Positions 1 through 8,931 of a DNA stretch of 64,000 bases are shown here, in pieces. The translations under genes and the position numbers were made by a program. Under the pieces are notes generated by a model. That model saw only the letters and a list, made by a program, of their open reading frames with translations, did not search any database and was not told the origin of the DNA. Source of the DNA: Corynebacterium canis (GTDB lineage Bacteria; Actinomycetota; Actinomycetes; Mycobacteriales; Mycobacteriaceae); NCBI RefSeq assembly GCF_030408595.1, contig NZ_CP047080.1, positions 2,749,353 to 2,813,352 on the forward strand. Reading direction: 5' to 3'. Position 1 is the stretch's first letter. Each line of letters begins with the position of its first letter.

Positions 1-29
1 CTGAACCAAATATTCGTAACGAGGTGACC

Positions 30-302
30 ATGGACTACTACACCATCGGCCTGACCCTAGCCACCGGCATCTTTATGCTTAGCTTTCTGATCACCGGGTA
101 CCGGCTCCTCGTTGGGCCAAATTCTCTCGACCGCGTCGTGGCGCTGGACGCTACCGGCGCCATGATCCAATGCTCCTTGGCCGTGTATATTTGCTGGACC
201 ATTGACACCACCGTTTCCAACGCCATGATGGTGGTGGCGCTACTCGGCTTTATCGGCACAGTGGCGCTGACTCGATTCCGAAAGCGAGACGACGCCTCAT
301 GA
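30..302 (+). CDS. mrpF: Mrp-type Na+/H+ antiporter subunit F
   Basis: Small hydrophobic protein of about 90 residues with three predicted membrane helices (about 4-26, 33-55 and 61-80) and a short charged C-terminus. Size, helix pattern and the GPNSLDRVVALD-like stretch fit MrpF/MnhF/PhaF, a subunit of the multi-protein cation/proton antiporter that exports Na+ from the cytoplasm. ATG at 30 is preferred because GAGG lies at 21-24; an in-frame GTG at 24 overlaps that ribosome site. The stop overlaps the next start (ATGA), so it is translationally coupled to mrpG. The other Mrp subunits should lie just left of the window. Confidence 0.9.
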   Translation: MDYYTIGLTLATGIFMLSFLITGYRLLVGPNSLDRVVALDATGAMIQCSLAVYICWTIDTTVSNAMMVVALLGFIGTVALTRFRKRDDAS

Positions 303-664
303 TGAACGCCCTCAGCCTCTTCTTCCTACTCTGCGGCGCCGTCTTGGCACTTTCCGCCGCCATCGGATTGGTCCGCTTCCGCGACACCATGTCCCGACTC
401 CACGCCGTGACCAAACCCCAGACCCTGGGGCTGATCTGCACCATCACCGGAACCAACCTCCACGTGCTCAATTCCGACAAACTCGGACCCGGCGAACTTG
501 GCGACCTAGGCGTGCTCTTCCTGATCATATTGTTTGCCCTGCTCACAGCCCCTGTGGTCGCGCAACGCGTGGGCCGAATCGCCCGCAAAGAAGGCCTCTA
601 CGAAGAAGCCTTCCTGTCCCGCGATGACACCGAAGGCAAAAAAGCCGCCCGCAAACACGTCTAG
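299..664 (+). CDS. mrpG: Mrp-type Na+/H+ antiporter subunit G
   Basis: A 121-residue membrane protein with three helices and the MnhG/PhaG signature: RFRDTMSRLHAVTKPQTLG near residues 26-44 and a third helix after LGDLGVLFL. It is the last gene of the Mrp antiporter operon. Its ATG overlaps the mrpF stop by 4 bases; a second ATG at 302 is also possible. The C-terminal 25 residues are charged and rich in Lys and Arg, so probably cytoplasmic. Non-coding DNA follows, so the operon appears to end here. Confidence 0.9.
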   Translation: MMNALSLFFLLCGAVLALSAAIGLVRFRDTMSRLHAVTKPQTLGLICTITGTNLHVLNSDKLGPGELGDLGVLFLIILFALLTAPVVAQRVGRIARKEGLYEEAFLSRDDTEGKKAARKHV

Positions 665-846
665 GTTCTTTAGTGTTCCCTTCGTTGGGTGGGCCTATAT
701 GGCGCCGCGGCGAAGCTTTCCGGCCCGGATCCGCAGAAATCCGCCTTGGCCAGCAGCAGACCATGCGGCGGACGAGCAAAATCAGGCGCCAGCGAGACAA
801 ACCTAGCGCTAGCGCTGCAAAACTCGGCGCCATCGGAGCTATACGG

Positions 847-1280
847 ATAGGTAGCGCACTTCACATGAAGTTTTTTACACACGAAACGCCGATTTTGTGT
901 AATTTTCATCGCTCAGAGCCGCCCAGGGCCACCCCCGCGATATTTTTTACACAGATTCGGGATTTTGATGTAAAAAATATCGGTAGACAACGTTCAACTC
1001 CGGACCTGCCAATAGGTTGTGGACGGCCTACCGCATCAAAATGGCGCAATTAAGGGAAGTTGACCATAGTCGACCAAGGGTAGCGGATTTCACGGCCTCA
1101 GAGGGGCTGCTACGACGGAAATTCATTAGTGGCCAATCATTTATTGTTTCATACCCACTTTCCAGACAGGCATCGCACATCGACAGCGGGGACACTTCGG
1201 ATAGATCCAGCTGCATTGGGATGTGCCGCAGTAAAACTCCCCTCAACGTACCCCAATCAATCGGAAGACAGCCCATAGCA
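847..1280. repeat. R1 repeat, copy 1 (locus 1, full unit)
   Basis: First copy of a repeat found six times in the window. It starts at the motif GATAGGTAGCGCAC. It holds near-palindrome P1 at 865-909 (ATGAA...TTCAT ends, TTACACA/TGTGTAA inside) and P2 at 938-982 (perfect 14-base arms 938-951 and 969-982, 17-base loop). A less conserved tail of about 290 bases follows, including the GACCAAGGGTAGC segment at 1071-1083. The unit runs to the start of copy 2, 434 bases on. One T is missing from the P2 loop compared with copies 2 and 3. I see no protein-coding signal. Confidence 0.85.
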
Positions 1281-1433
1281 ATAGGTAGCGCACTTCACAT
1301 GAAGTTTTTTACACACGAAACGCCGATTTTGTGTAATTTTCATCGCTCTGGGCCGCCCAGGGCTGCCGCTGCGATATTTTTTACACAGATTTCGGGATTT
1401 TGATGTAAAAAATATCGGTAGACAACGTTCAAC
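1281..1433. repeat. R1 repeat, copy 2 (locus 1, tail missing)
   Basis: Second R1 copy, nearly identical to copy 1 through the palindrome module: P1 1299-1343, P2 1372-1417 with arms 1372-1385 and 1404-1417. Similarity stops soon after GTAGACAACGTTCAACT at about 1433, so the tail seen after copy 1 is absent or unrecognisable here. Confidence 0.85.
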
Positions 1434-2481
1434 TTGTTAAGTGACACACTACCGATTTCGCCGCATGAGCGTTTTTGGGGGCACTGGAGTACCCACGCAA
1501 TAACTAGAGGGCCTCAAATGGCCATTTTGAATCGTGCGCGATCCACTTGAGCGCGGCGGCGGTTGGAATCCATTCGCCCTTCGCTCCCTCACCGGTGCGA
1601 ACGTCTCAACACCGAGCGACTGGAACCAGTAACAGGGGAAACTTATTTGCATATATCCGACTCCGTAGGGGCATGCGCACCCGCTAGTGTTGAAGGCTGC
1701 TTCGCGCCGGCTAGGCTTGAAGGCTGCTGCGCACCCGCTAGGCTTAGAAGCTGTTGCGCGCCATCGTGCCGATAGGCCGGGAGGGCGAAAGGGTTGGCTC
1801 GGCAGCGTCACCAAGCAATAAGCCGCTAGTTAGCACGCAATCGAGTCGATTTGCTGGCTGGCGAAGGTGGGCAACCGCTGGGGGTGTGGCGGAAGCTAGG
1901 GCAACCACGAAATGAGTGCTTCGCGTTGAAGTATGCGGCAGCTACCGAATGCATATTCGCCCAAAATGGGAGCGTTTATTGCGCACGAAATGGGCAGCAG
2001 GCTGGGGAGCATAATGCAGGGAGTGGATTCGGCGAATTGGAAAATCAGTTTGACGGATTGGGTGATTGCAGCCAAAAGACAAGGCAATGGATTTGGCGAA
2101 ATCCGTCTCGGATGCGCGAAGCGCAAACGGCCTCCGGAGCCCCCTACGCCGGTGCCCCAATAATTGGATTATTTGTACGTAACGCTTTTGCTAACTAGGT
2201 CGATGATGTGAATAAGTAAGGCAAATGCGTCCCGTTACCTGCGCTAGCCTAGTTATTTATTAATGCTGGTAACCATGTCGCTTTTGCGCCCGCCCAGCAC
2301 TGACGGAGGTTCGAGCAGCTTAGGTTTTGGTTATGGTGTTGTCGCCGAGATGAGATCCACTGCGACTAGCGTCAGCGGGTGTTCGGATTCGGCAGGCGCG
2401 GAGCAAGAGCGCGCCCAGCAGGAGGCCACCTTGCCGGATGGCAGGGTGGCTTTAGTGTTCGCGCGAGCTATTTCGGTCGAG
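1434..2481. other. Long non-coding stretch with a short tandem repeat
   Basis: About 1 kb between R1 copy 2 and the stop of the YbdK-type ligase gene. Open frames here (for example 1851-2198 and 2263-2670) have no convincing ribosome site or recognisable protein, and the last runs into the antisense of the ligase gene. The only structure I can support is the 27-base tandem repeat at 1674-1766, listed separately. No tRNA or terminator was recognised. Confidence 0.6.
1674..1766. repeat. 27-bp tandem repeat, about 3.4 units
   Basis: Units at 1674-1700, 1701-1727 and 1728-1754, with a partial unit at 1755-1766. The consensus begins TGCGCACCCGCTAGGCTTGA and ends AGGCTGC. Units differ at several positions. 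The period is a multiple of three, so one plus frame reads as 9-residue repeats (like CCAPARLEG), but there is no support for a gene around it. Confidence 0.8.
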
Positions 2482-3603
2482 CTATTTCAGGCTTTCCACC
2501 TCATCGCAGGTGGCGTCCACAACGGCCTGCCAAGATCCGGTTTCCTCGTAAAGCTTGCGTTGCCGCTGGTAGGCGGCACCTTGTTCGATGAGTTCGGGGA
2601 TGGTGGCGAGTTCGTTGTCGCAACCGAGCTCTTTGGCAAGGGGTTCGAGCAACCGGGCCATGCGCAATAAATCATCCCTGACCAGCACTTCGTCGGTTTG
2701 TCGGCTGACAATGATCTCGGCGTCGAGACCGTATCGCGCCGCGCGCCATTTGTTTTCGGCGAGATGCCAGGGCTGCAGGGAAGGCAGTTGTTGGCCGGTG
2801 TCGTAGAGCCGGTCGTAGTAGACGACGAGGCAGTGCGTAAGCGCGACGACGGCCGCGAGTTCCCGAAGTGTGCTCGTAGCATCGGCGACCCGAACCTCGA
2901 TGGTGCCCCACTTTCCGGCTGGGCGGATATCAAAGTGCATGGCGCCAGTGTGGTTGATTACCCCGGAAATCGCCTGGTCGGACATGTATTCGGACCACTG
3001 TTCCCAGTCGACAAAGCCGAAGGGCATACCGGCGGTGGGAAGCTGCTGATACAGCATGGTGCGATTGGACGCATACCCGGTATCCAGGCCGTTCCACGCG
3101 GGGGAACTGGCGGAAAGCACCAATAGGTGCGGGTAGTGGGTCATTAAGGCGTTGATAATCGGCCAGACCCGGTCGGCGTCCGAAATACCGACGTGAACGT
3201 GGATTCCCCAGATCAGCATCTGGCGGCCCCAGTACTGGGTGCGCTTGATGATCTCCTGGTAGATGCCTTTGTCGGAGACGGGCTGATCGCGCCAGTCGCT
3301 AAACGGGTGGCCCCCGGAGGACCACACGCGGACGCCTTCGGCGTGCGCCGCCTCGATCACTGCGGCGAGCCCGGATCGGAGCTCGGCCACCGCATCGGGG
3401 ACGTTCGTGTGCACCCCGGTAATCAGCTCGACGGTGTTCTGCAGGAACTCACGTTCAAGGTGTATCTCCGGGTGGTTTTTGTTCGCACGTTCGATAACGG
3501 CGGCGGCGCGGGGAGTGAGGTCGCGGGTCACTGGGTCCACGAGTGCGACTTCCCACTCAATGCCCAACGTCGGTTTCGGTGATCCTTGAAAAGGCTGAAG
3601 CAT
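2482..3603 (-). CDS. YbdK-type carboxylate-amine / glutamate-cysteine ligase
   Basis: A 373-residue protein of the GCS2 (YbdK/EgtA-like) family, ATP-dependent enzymes that join glutamate to cysteine or a similar amine. It opens with [12 protein letters not shown] (metal/glutamate site of the family), followed by IHVHVGI near residue 135, an [11 protein letters not shown] segment near residue 220 and TIEVRVAD shortly after, all typical of this fold. Length matches the 370-380 residues of YbdK proteins. Its start overlaps the stop of the LytR_C gene by one base, so the two are co-transcribed. The true substrate cannot be read from sequence; it need not make gamma-glutamylcysteine. Confidence 0.88.
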   Translation of the reverse strand: MLQPFQGSPKPTLGIEWEVALVDPVTRDLTPRAAAVIERANKNHPEIHLEREFLQNTVELITGVHTNVPDAVAELRSGLAAVIEAAHAEGVRVWSSGGHPFSDWRDQPVSDKGIYQEIIKRTQYWGRQMLIWGIHVHVGISDADRVWPIINALMTHYPHLLVLSASSPAWNGLDTGYASNRTMLYQQLPTAGMPFGFVDWEQWSEYMSDQAISGVINHTGAMHFDIRPAGKWGTIEVRVADATSTLRELAAVVALTHCLVVYYDRLYDTGQQLPSLQPWHLAENKWRAARYGLDAEIIVSRQTDEVLVRDDLLRMARLLEPLAKELGCDNELATIPELIEQGAAYQRQRKLYEETGSWQAVVDATCDEVESLK

Positions 3604-4244
3604 TAGCGGTGGAGATCCTGTGTGATAACTAGGACAACACCTGCAGGCAAACGTTCTGCTTGGGCGTCCCGGGGGGCTGCGGTAATACCGAGGGATTCGG
3701 CGAGGGATCGGGCGGTTTTCTCCTCATCACCCTTACCCGGCGTGTAGTACACGACCGAGCTGGGGAACGTGCTTTCGGAGTAGTTGCCAACCTCAGAGAC
3801 CGTGAATTCTTGGTTCCGCACCTGGTCCGCCACGCGCTGACCCAAGCCTTGAACCATGGAATTATTCAGCACACGCACAGGCACCTTGCCGCCCTGTGCG
3901 GAGTTATCTGAGGCCCCGGAATTATTGGTTTCTTGCTGTTGCGTCACCGCGCTACTCGCCACAGCCGTATTGGTTTCGCTTTGTTGTGCGGTTGATTGTT
4001 CGCCGCTCGGCTGGGCATCCGACGCGGCGGACGTCGCACCAGCCCCAGTACCAGCCCCAGCCTCGGCGCTAGCGCTCGTGGTGGTTGCGGCGGCTTGGGT
4101 ATCTGTACCGGAGGTGCCGGCGCCACGGGACAGCATAAAGATGCCCCAGGCGATGAAAAGGACGGCAATTGCCAGCAGGATCATCGCAAGTCCGCGTAAC
4201 GGCAAGCGTGGCTCGGCAGCGGGTTTCTGCTCTGGCTTACTCAT
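3603..4244 (-). CDS. Membrane-anchored LytR_C-domain protein
   Basis: 213 residues. A short cytoplasmic head rich in Pro and Lys, one membrane helix at about residues 17-38 ([20 protein letters not shown]), then a low-complexity Ala/Ser/Thr/Gln linker to about residue 120, and a C-terminal LytR_C domain (from [15 protein letters not shown] to the end). This domain occurs in cell-wall and envelope proteins of actinobacteria, so the C-terminus probably faces the wall. It lies between the YbdK-type ligase and the DUF3263 gene, the same order as in mycobacteria. Specific function is unknown. Confidence 0.8.
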   Translation of the reverse strand: MSKPEQKPAAEPRLPLRGLAMILLAIAVLFIAWGIFMLSRGAGTSGTDTQAAATTTSASAEAGAGTGAGATSAASDAQPSGEQSTAQQSETNTAVASSAVTQQQETNNSGASDNSAQGGKVPVRVLNNSMVQGLGQRVADQVRNQEFTVSEVGNYSESTFPSSVVYYTPGKGDEEKTARSLAESLGITAAPRDAQAERLPAGVVLVITQDLHR

Positions 4245-4247
4245 GTT

Positions 4248-4490
4248 TTAGATCTTAGCGGCAGCTCGACGAGATGCGCGGTTATCTCGGATTCGGCGGA
4301 GTCGTGCGACGAGCTGCGGGTGCTCGGCGTAGGCTTCCGGGGCGTCGATAAGCTTGTTTAAATACTGGTGGTAGCGGACGGCGCTGAGCCCGAACTCGTC
4401 GCGGATGGCGTCTTCCTTGGTGCCAACGCAACGCGGTGCGGCCTGTTCGAACATTAGTACCGCAGAATCAAACGGGCTCAATTTAGTCAT
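4248..4490 (-). CDS. DUF3263 family small helix-turn-helix-like protein
   Basis: 80 residues starting MTKLSPFDSAVLMFEQ. The central segment (CVGTKEDAIRDEFGLSAVRYHQYLNKLID) looks like a helix-turn-helix and the C-terminus is Arg-rich, consistent with DUF3263, a conserved actinobacterial family of unknown function. The longer open frame upstream (to 4739) is antisense to def and is rejected. ATG at 4490 leaves 43 bases to the divergent def start. Three bases separate its stop from the LytR_C start, so the three minus-strand genes probably form one operon. Confidence 0.82.
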   Translation of the reverse strand: MTKLSPFDSAVLMFEQAAPRCVGTKEDAIRDEFGLSAVRYHQYLNKLIDAPEAYAEHPQLVARLRRIRDNRASRRAAAKI

Positions 4491-4533
4491 GCGCAACAGA
4501 TTAGTATGATGCGCCACAGAGTAGTGTGAAGAC

Positions 4534-5130
4534 ATGACAATTAGGCCCATCGTCATCCACGGCGACCCAGTACTGCACACACCCACAGCGCCGGTCACAG
4601 AACCTGTAGCAGAGCTGCAGGAACTTATAGCGGACATGTATGAAACTATGGACCGCGCACACGGCGTCGGCCTCGCCGCGAACCAAATCGGCGTAGGCAA
4701 ACGGCTGTTCGTATATAACTGTCCCGACGAAGACGGCACTTATCATCGCGGTTGCGTAATCAATCCTGTGCTCGAAACCTCGGAAATCCCGAAAACCATG
4801 CCGCGCACCGATGGCGAGGACGATGAGGGCTGCCTTTCCGTCCCCGGCGAGTCCTTCCCCACCGGCCGCGCGGAGTGGGCGCGCGTCACGGGTATCGACG
4901 AACACGGGGACCCTGTCACCATCGAAGGCACCGGTTTCCTCGCACGTTGTTTCCAACACGAGGTGGGTCACCTCGATGGCCTGGTGTACACGGACACGCT
5001 GATCGGCCGATGGCGGCGCCAAGCCAAAAAAATGGTCAAGCGCAACGGTTGGACGGAGGCCGGGCTGAGCTGGCTGCCGGGCGTGGACCCGGACCCCTTC
5101 GGCCACGACGATGAGGACGTAGATGAATAG
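4534..5130 (+). CDS. def: Peptide deformylase
   Basis: 198 residues. Removes the formyl group from the N-terminal methionine of new proteins. All three family motifs are present: [10 protein letters not shown] at 44-53, EGCLS at 98-102 (metal ligand Cys100) and HEVGH at 142-146 (two metal-ligand His and the catalytic Glu143). A C-terminal extension rich in Asp/Glu after residue 165 is usual in actinobacterial forms. Its end overlaps the GNAT gene by 8 bases, starting the run def-GNAT-xth-cls. Confidence 0.97.
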   Translation: MTIRPIVIHGDPVLHTPTAPVTEPVAELQELIADMYETMDRAHGVGLAANQIGVGKRLFVYNCPDEDGTYHRGCVINPVLETSEIPKTMPRTDGEDDEGCLSVPGESFPTGRAEWARVTGIDEHGDPVTIEGTGFLARCFQHEVGHLDGLVYTDTLIGRWRRQAKKMVKRNGWTEAGLSWLPGVDPDPFGHDDEDVDE

Positions 5131-6091
5131 GGCGCCCCAACTCGGCGATCGAGTAATTGTTCGACGTCACGTGCCGGGCTCGGCGGGGCACCTTTCGGAC
5201 ATCATCGGGCACGTGCTGGACTTGGACCCGCTCACCGTGCGCCCGCAGGCGGTGGGCGGCCTGCCTTCCGACAAGGACGCCGTGGTTATCCCCGCCGAGC
5301 AGGTGCAGGTTTGCAAGGTGCTACCCCCGCGCCGCGTGCGCAATTCGGACATACGTGCGGTGGAGCAAGCGACGGCTGCGGCGTTTCCCGGCACCGAACA
5401 CATTTGGCACAACGGGTGGCTGTTGCGGGCGGGCGATGGCATTACGGAACGCTCGAATTCCGCGGCTCCGCTGGGGAGTTCCGCCGGCCTTTCCCAGGTG
5501 CCTCTCGAGGCAATTCGAGAATTCTATCGACGCCAAAATATGCCTACGCGTATCCTACTTCCGGATCGAATCGCGCGCTCGGCGGAGGTAGTGTGCGCGA
5601 AGTGGAAGCGCGGTCCGGATATCCTGGTAATGACGCGTCCATTGGACACCATCGATGTCCGCGAGCTGCCGGAAGGCTACGAATTCCGCGTGGATGACCA
5701 ACCCGACGAGGCCTGGCTGAATATGTACCATTTCCGCGGCAAACCGCTGCCCGTCCATGCGCTGAATTTGCTGCGCACTAGCATCGAAGGCCACATGGGC
5801 TTCGGGCGGCTGACCTGCGGCGATAGCACCGTGGCTATCACCCGCGGCACGGTGACCTATTCCGAAGACGGGCGCGCATGGCTGGGCTATTCGGCGGTTG
5901 AGGTTGCCCCCGCTTATCGACGCCGCGGCCTCGGCACCGCCCTCGGGCATTCGATGTTGCATTGGGGGCGATCATTGGGCGCTTCGGCGGCCTATTTGCA
6001 AGTGATTTCATCGAATACCCCGGGCATTGAATTGTATAAAACACTCGGTTTCATTGAGCACCACCGACACCGCTATGCGGAGGAAGGATAA
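5123..6091 (+). CDS. GNAT-family N-acetyltransferase
   Basis: 322 residues. An N-terminal part of about 170 residues of unclear role (it begins with an SH3-like [10 protein letters not shown] segment) is followed by a GNAT fold whose acetyl-CoA loop reads [16 protein letters not shown] near residue 270, with [15 protein letters not shown] at the end. It sits between def and xth, as in mycobacteria (Rv0428c position). The acceptor substrate is unknown. It overlaps def by 8 bases, so expression is coupled. Confidence 0.85.
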   Translation: MNRAPQLGDRVIVRRHVPGSAGHLSDIIGHVLDLDPLTVRPQAVGGLPSDKDAVVIPAEQVQVCKVLPPRRVRNSDIRAVEQATAAAFPGTEHIWHNGWLLRAGDGITERSNSAAPLGSSAGLSQVPLEAIREFYRRQNMPTRILLPDRIARSAEVVCAKWKRGPDILVMTRPLDTIDVRELPEGYEFRVDDQPDEAWLNMYHFRGKPLPVHALNLLRTSIEGHMGFGRLTCGDSTVAITRGTVTYSEDGRAWLGYSAVEVAPAYRRRGLGTALGHSMLHWGRSLGASAAYLQVISSNTPGIELYKTLGFIEHHRHRYAEEG

Positions 6092-6101
6092 TCTTGAACG
6101 C

Positions 6102-6881
6102 ATGCGAATTGTCAATTGGAATGTGAACTCGATTCGCACCCGCGCGGATCGAGTCCTTGAGTTCTTGAGCAGGCAGGACGTGGACGTCCTCGCCATGCAG
6201 GAAACCAAGTGTAAAGACGAGCAATTCCCATACCTCATGTTCCAGGGCGTCGGCTATGAAGTCGCACACGTGGGCTATGACCAGTGGAACGGCGTAGCCA
6301 TCGCGTCGCGCGTTGGATTGACCGACGTCGAGGACCATTTCGCGGGCCAACCCGGCTTTCATAAGGATCCCGAAAAGCCGCAACAGCTCGAGGCCCGCGC
6401 GCTGGGCGCTACCTGCGGCGGCGTTCGCGTGTGGAGCTTGTATGTGCCAAATGGCCGGGAGATCGCGGACCGCCACTACGATTACAAGCTTCGCTGGCTG
6501 GATGCGCTGCGCCGCCACGCCCTCCAGGCTCCCGAACTGGCTGTCTATTTGGGCGATATGAACATAGCCCCCTTTGACACCGACGTGTGGGACATTCAGG
6601 CCTTTGCGGGCGCCACGCACGTGACGGAGCCGGAGCGCATCGCCTTCGCCCAGCTTGAGGAGGCTGGCCTGGTGGAGACCTCCCGGCGTTTCGACGCCGG
6701 CTACTCCTACTGGGACTACAAAGGCGCGCGGTTCCAGCGGGGCGAGGGCATGAAGATCGATTTTCAGCTGGCCACGCCTGCCCTTGCGGCACGCGCCACC
6801 GGCGGTTTTATCGATCGCGATGAGCGCTCCGGCAAGGGCGCTTCCGACCATGCCCCTGTGATCGTGGATTACGAGGTCTAA
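6102..6881 (+). CDS. xth: Exodeoxyribonuclease III (AP endonuclease family)
   Basis: 259 residues from ATG at 6102. DNA repair nuclease of the exonuclease III/ExoA family. Motifs: RIVNWNVNSIRTR at the N-terminus (Asn7 region), LAMQETKCKDEQFP (catalytic Glu), LGDMNIAP (Asp/Asn pair) and SDHAPVIVDYE at the C-terminus (catalytic His). The open frame extends upstream to 6027 but that part overlaps the GNAT gene; AGGAAGG at 6081-6087 precedes the chosen start by 14 bases, and ATG at 6075 is an alternative. The stop shares a base with the cls start. Confidence 0.93.
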   Translation: MRIVNWNVNSIRTRADRVLEFLSRQDVDVLAMQETKCKDEQFPYLMFQGVGYEVAHVGYDQWNGVAIASRVGLTDVEDHFAGQPGFHKDPEKPQQLEARALGATCGGVRVWSLYVPNGREIADRHYDYKLRWLDALRRHALQAPELAVYLGDMNIAPFDTDVWDIQAFAGATHVTEPERIAFAQLEEAGLVETSRRFDAGYSYWDYKGARFQRGEGMKIDFQLATPALAARATGGFIDRDERSGKGASDHAPVIVDYEV

Positions 6882-8347
6882 TGCTAGATATCAACCTGGA
6901 ATGGTGGCAGACCGTCGGTCTGATTTTCGATTACACGATCAAGATCATGGCCATCGGTACCGTGCCGGAAGGCCGCAAGCCAGGCTCTTCCAACGCGTGG
7001 CTGCTCGCCATTTTGGTGTTGCCTATCGTGGGCTTGCCCCTGTTCCTGCTCATGGGCAGCCCGTACATTAACCGCCGCCGGCACCGCGTGCAGCAGGAAG
7101 CCACGGCGATGACCGGTGATATCCATGCGGACTTGCCGGACCTCCCGGACGGCGAAGACGTCGGCTCGGAACTCTGTTCGATGGTCAAGCTGAATCGCCG
7201 CCTTACCGGCATGCCCGCGCTGCCCGGCACGGTCGTCGGCCTGCACACGGATTACCAGGCCACATTCGACCGTATGGCCGAAGTTATCGACGAGGCGAAG
7301 GAGTACGTCCACGTCGAGGTCTATATCGTGGCCTGGGACTCCAGCACCGACGTGTTTTTCCAGGCATTGCAGCGCGCCACCGCCCGCGGCGTCAAGGTCC
7401 GCCTGCTGTTTGACCAGGTGGGTTCGTGGAAATACCGGGGCTATCTATCGTTGGGCCGGCGCCTCACGGAGATTGGCGTGGATTGGCATTTGATGTTGCC
7501 ACTGCAACCCTGGCGTTGGCGTTTCCGGCGGCCTGACCTGCGCAATCACCGCAAGCTCGTGATTATCGACGGCCGCGTCGGCTTCATGGGCTCCCAAAAC
7601 CTCATCGATGACACGTACTTACTGCAAAAGAACGTCAAGCACGATCGCCGCTGGATCGACATTATGGTTGAACTCACCGGCCCGATCGTCGCCTCGATGG
7701 AAATGGTGTTTGCGGTGGATTGGTACCAGGAGTCGGGTGAAAACGTGGCGATCGTGGCCCCGAACCCCACGGTGAAATCCTCCGCGGAGAATATCCTGCA
7801 GATGGTGCCTTCGGGGCCGGGATACACCACGGAGCCAAACCTTCGGATCTTCAATACGGTGGTGCATCACGCCAAGGAGCGGATCATTTTGTGCTCCCCG
7901 TATTTCATCCCGGATGAATCCTTGCTGGAGGCCATTACCACCGCCTGCTATCGTGGGGTGCAGGTTGACTTGCTGGTCAACGAGGAGTCCGACCAGTTTA
8001 TGGTCGGCCACGCGCAATCCAGCTATTATCAGGGTCTGCTGGAGGCGGGGGTGAATATCCACCTGTATCGCGCCCCTGCGGTGCTGCATTCCAAGTTTAT
8101 GGTTGCGGACCCGCACGCCGATGCCGTGGCGATCATGGGATCGTCCAACATGGATATGAGAAGCTTCGGATTAAACTATGAAGTTTCTGTGATGGCGGCG
8201 CGCGGCGTGCTGATCGATCAGCTTACAGATTTGGCTGAGGTGTACATCAACAACTCCCGTCCACTCCCCCTTTCGGAGTGGTCCGAACGAGGGTTCTGGA
8301 GGCGCTACATTGATAACGCAATGCGTCTGACCTCGGCATTACAGTAG
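6881..8347 (+). CDS. cls: Cardiolipin synthase, phospholipase D type
   Basis: 488 residues. Two N-terminal hydrophobic segments (about 5-25 and 38-60) anchor the enzyme in the membrane. Two HKD motifs follow: HRKLVIIDGRVGFMGSQN near residue 225 and HSKFMVADPHADAVAIMGSS near residue 405, the paired catalytic sites of bacterial cardiolipin synthases, which join two phosphatidylglycerol molecules or a related pair. The start codon overlaps the xth stop by one base (TAATG). It is the last gene of this plus-strand run. Confidence 0.93.
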   Translation: MLDINLEWWQTVGLIFDYTIKIMAIGTVPEGRKPGSSNAWLLAILVLPIVGLPLFLLMGSPYINRRRHRVQQEATAMTGDIHADLPDLPDGEDVGSELCSMVKLNRRLTGMPALPGTVVGLHTDYQATFDRMAEVIDEAKEYVHVEVYIVAWDSSTDVFFQALQRATARGVKVRLLFDQVGSWKYRGYLSLGRRLTEIGVDWHLMLPLQPWRWRFRRPDLRNHRKLVIIDGRVGFMGSQNLIDDTYLLQKNVKHDRRWIDIMVELTGPIVASMEMVFAVDWYQESGENVAIVAPNPTVKSSAENILQMVPSGPGYTTEPNLRIFNTVVHHAKERIILCSPYFIPDESLLEAITTACYRGVQVDLLVNEESDQFMVGHAQSSYYQGLLEAGVNIHLYRAPAVLHSKFMVADPHADAVAIMGSSNMDMRSFGLNYEVSVMAARGVLIDQLTDLAEVYINNSRPLPLSEWSERGFWRRYIDNAMRLTSALQ

Positions 8348-8419
8348 CATGCCCCCATTTTGGGGGGATACACGACAACCATTGATTAGGCCAGCAAAAA
8401 CCTGAGCAATAAAGTTAAT

Positions 8420-8433
8420 AATATCGTTATATT
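8420..8433. promoter_or_regulatory. Candidate MarR operator
   Basis: AATAT-CGTT-ATATT, an inverted repeat with 5-base arms, 21 bases before the MarR start codon in an AT-rich stretch that probably includes the promoter. MarR proteins usually bind such AT-rich dyads and repress their own gene. Assignment is by position and symmetry only. Confidence 0.5.
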
Positions 8434-8454
8434 GCGTCCCGTAGGAGCCCACTT

Positions 8455-8931
8455 ATGGTCGAGCGACCACCACTCAATGAAGCCCACTTGCAAGATTTGG
8501 CACGGTCACTCTATGGCACGGTCGCATCGTTACGTAGATTGGCCGAAAGGCCAAACAGTGACATGGACCTCACCCAATCCGAGGTTGAGATCCTGTACTA
8601 CGTCAAACGATTCCCCGGCTGTAGCATCAGCGAAATCGCGCGCGTGCGGCAGCTCCGCACGCCGAACGTAAGCTCGACAGTACGATTGCTCACCAAGCAA
8701 GGCTTTATCCGGAGAGCCGACAGCACCACAGATCGCCGCTGCCAGCAGCTATTCCTCACCGATGAGGGCCTAGAGTGCATCTCCCGCATCTTCGATCAAT
8801 GGGCCGAGATTGTCGGTGCCATCGTCGAACGTATGAGACCGGAGGACGTGCAGGCCTTGCGCGGCTACGCGGAAACCTTTGAGTATCTGCAAACCGCCGC
8901 GCACGACCTCGCCTCCGAGATCAATAGTTAA
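8455..8931 (+). CDS. MarR-family transcriptional regulator
   Basis: 158 residues with a winged helix-turn-helix: ISEIARVRQLRTPNVSSTVRLLTKQGFIRR (about 60-90) followed by the wing STTDRRCQQLFLTDEG. GTAGGAG before ATG 8455 is a good ribosome site. The last 4 bases overlap the end of the convergent Bcr/CflA-type efflux gene, and such pairs are often functionally linked. Its ligand is unknown. Confidence 0.9.
   Translation: MVERPPLNEAHLQDLARSLYGTVASLRRLAERPNSDMDLTQSEVEILYYVKRFPGCSISEIARVRQLRTPNVSSTVRLLTKQGFIRRADSTTDRRCQQLFLTDEGLECISRIFDQWAEIVGAIVERMRPEDVQALRGYAETFEYLQTAAHDLASEINS

Noticed and set aside
865..1404. A 34-codon open frame starting at the ATG of R1 P1 (MKFFTHET...FTQISGF), similar in copies 2, 3 and 5
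   Set aside because: No ribosome site precedes it, differences between copies change amino acids freely, and the frame is broken in copies 1, 4 and 6. The conserved part is better explained by the dyads.
847..1433. R1 as a pair of ordinary rho-independent terminators
   Set aside because: Stems are AT-rich, loops are long, T-runs lie inside rather than after the stems, and copies are not placed just after gene ends.
1851..2198. Open frame of 115 codons in the 1.4-2.5 kb gap
   Set aside because: No recognisable protein, no good ribosome site, several overlapping frames of similar length, low-complexity composition.
4491..4739. N-terminal extension of the DUF3263 gene
   Set aside because: It lies antisense to def, and the family start MTKLSPF matches ATG 4490.
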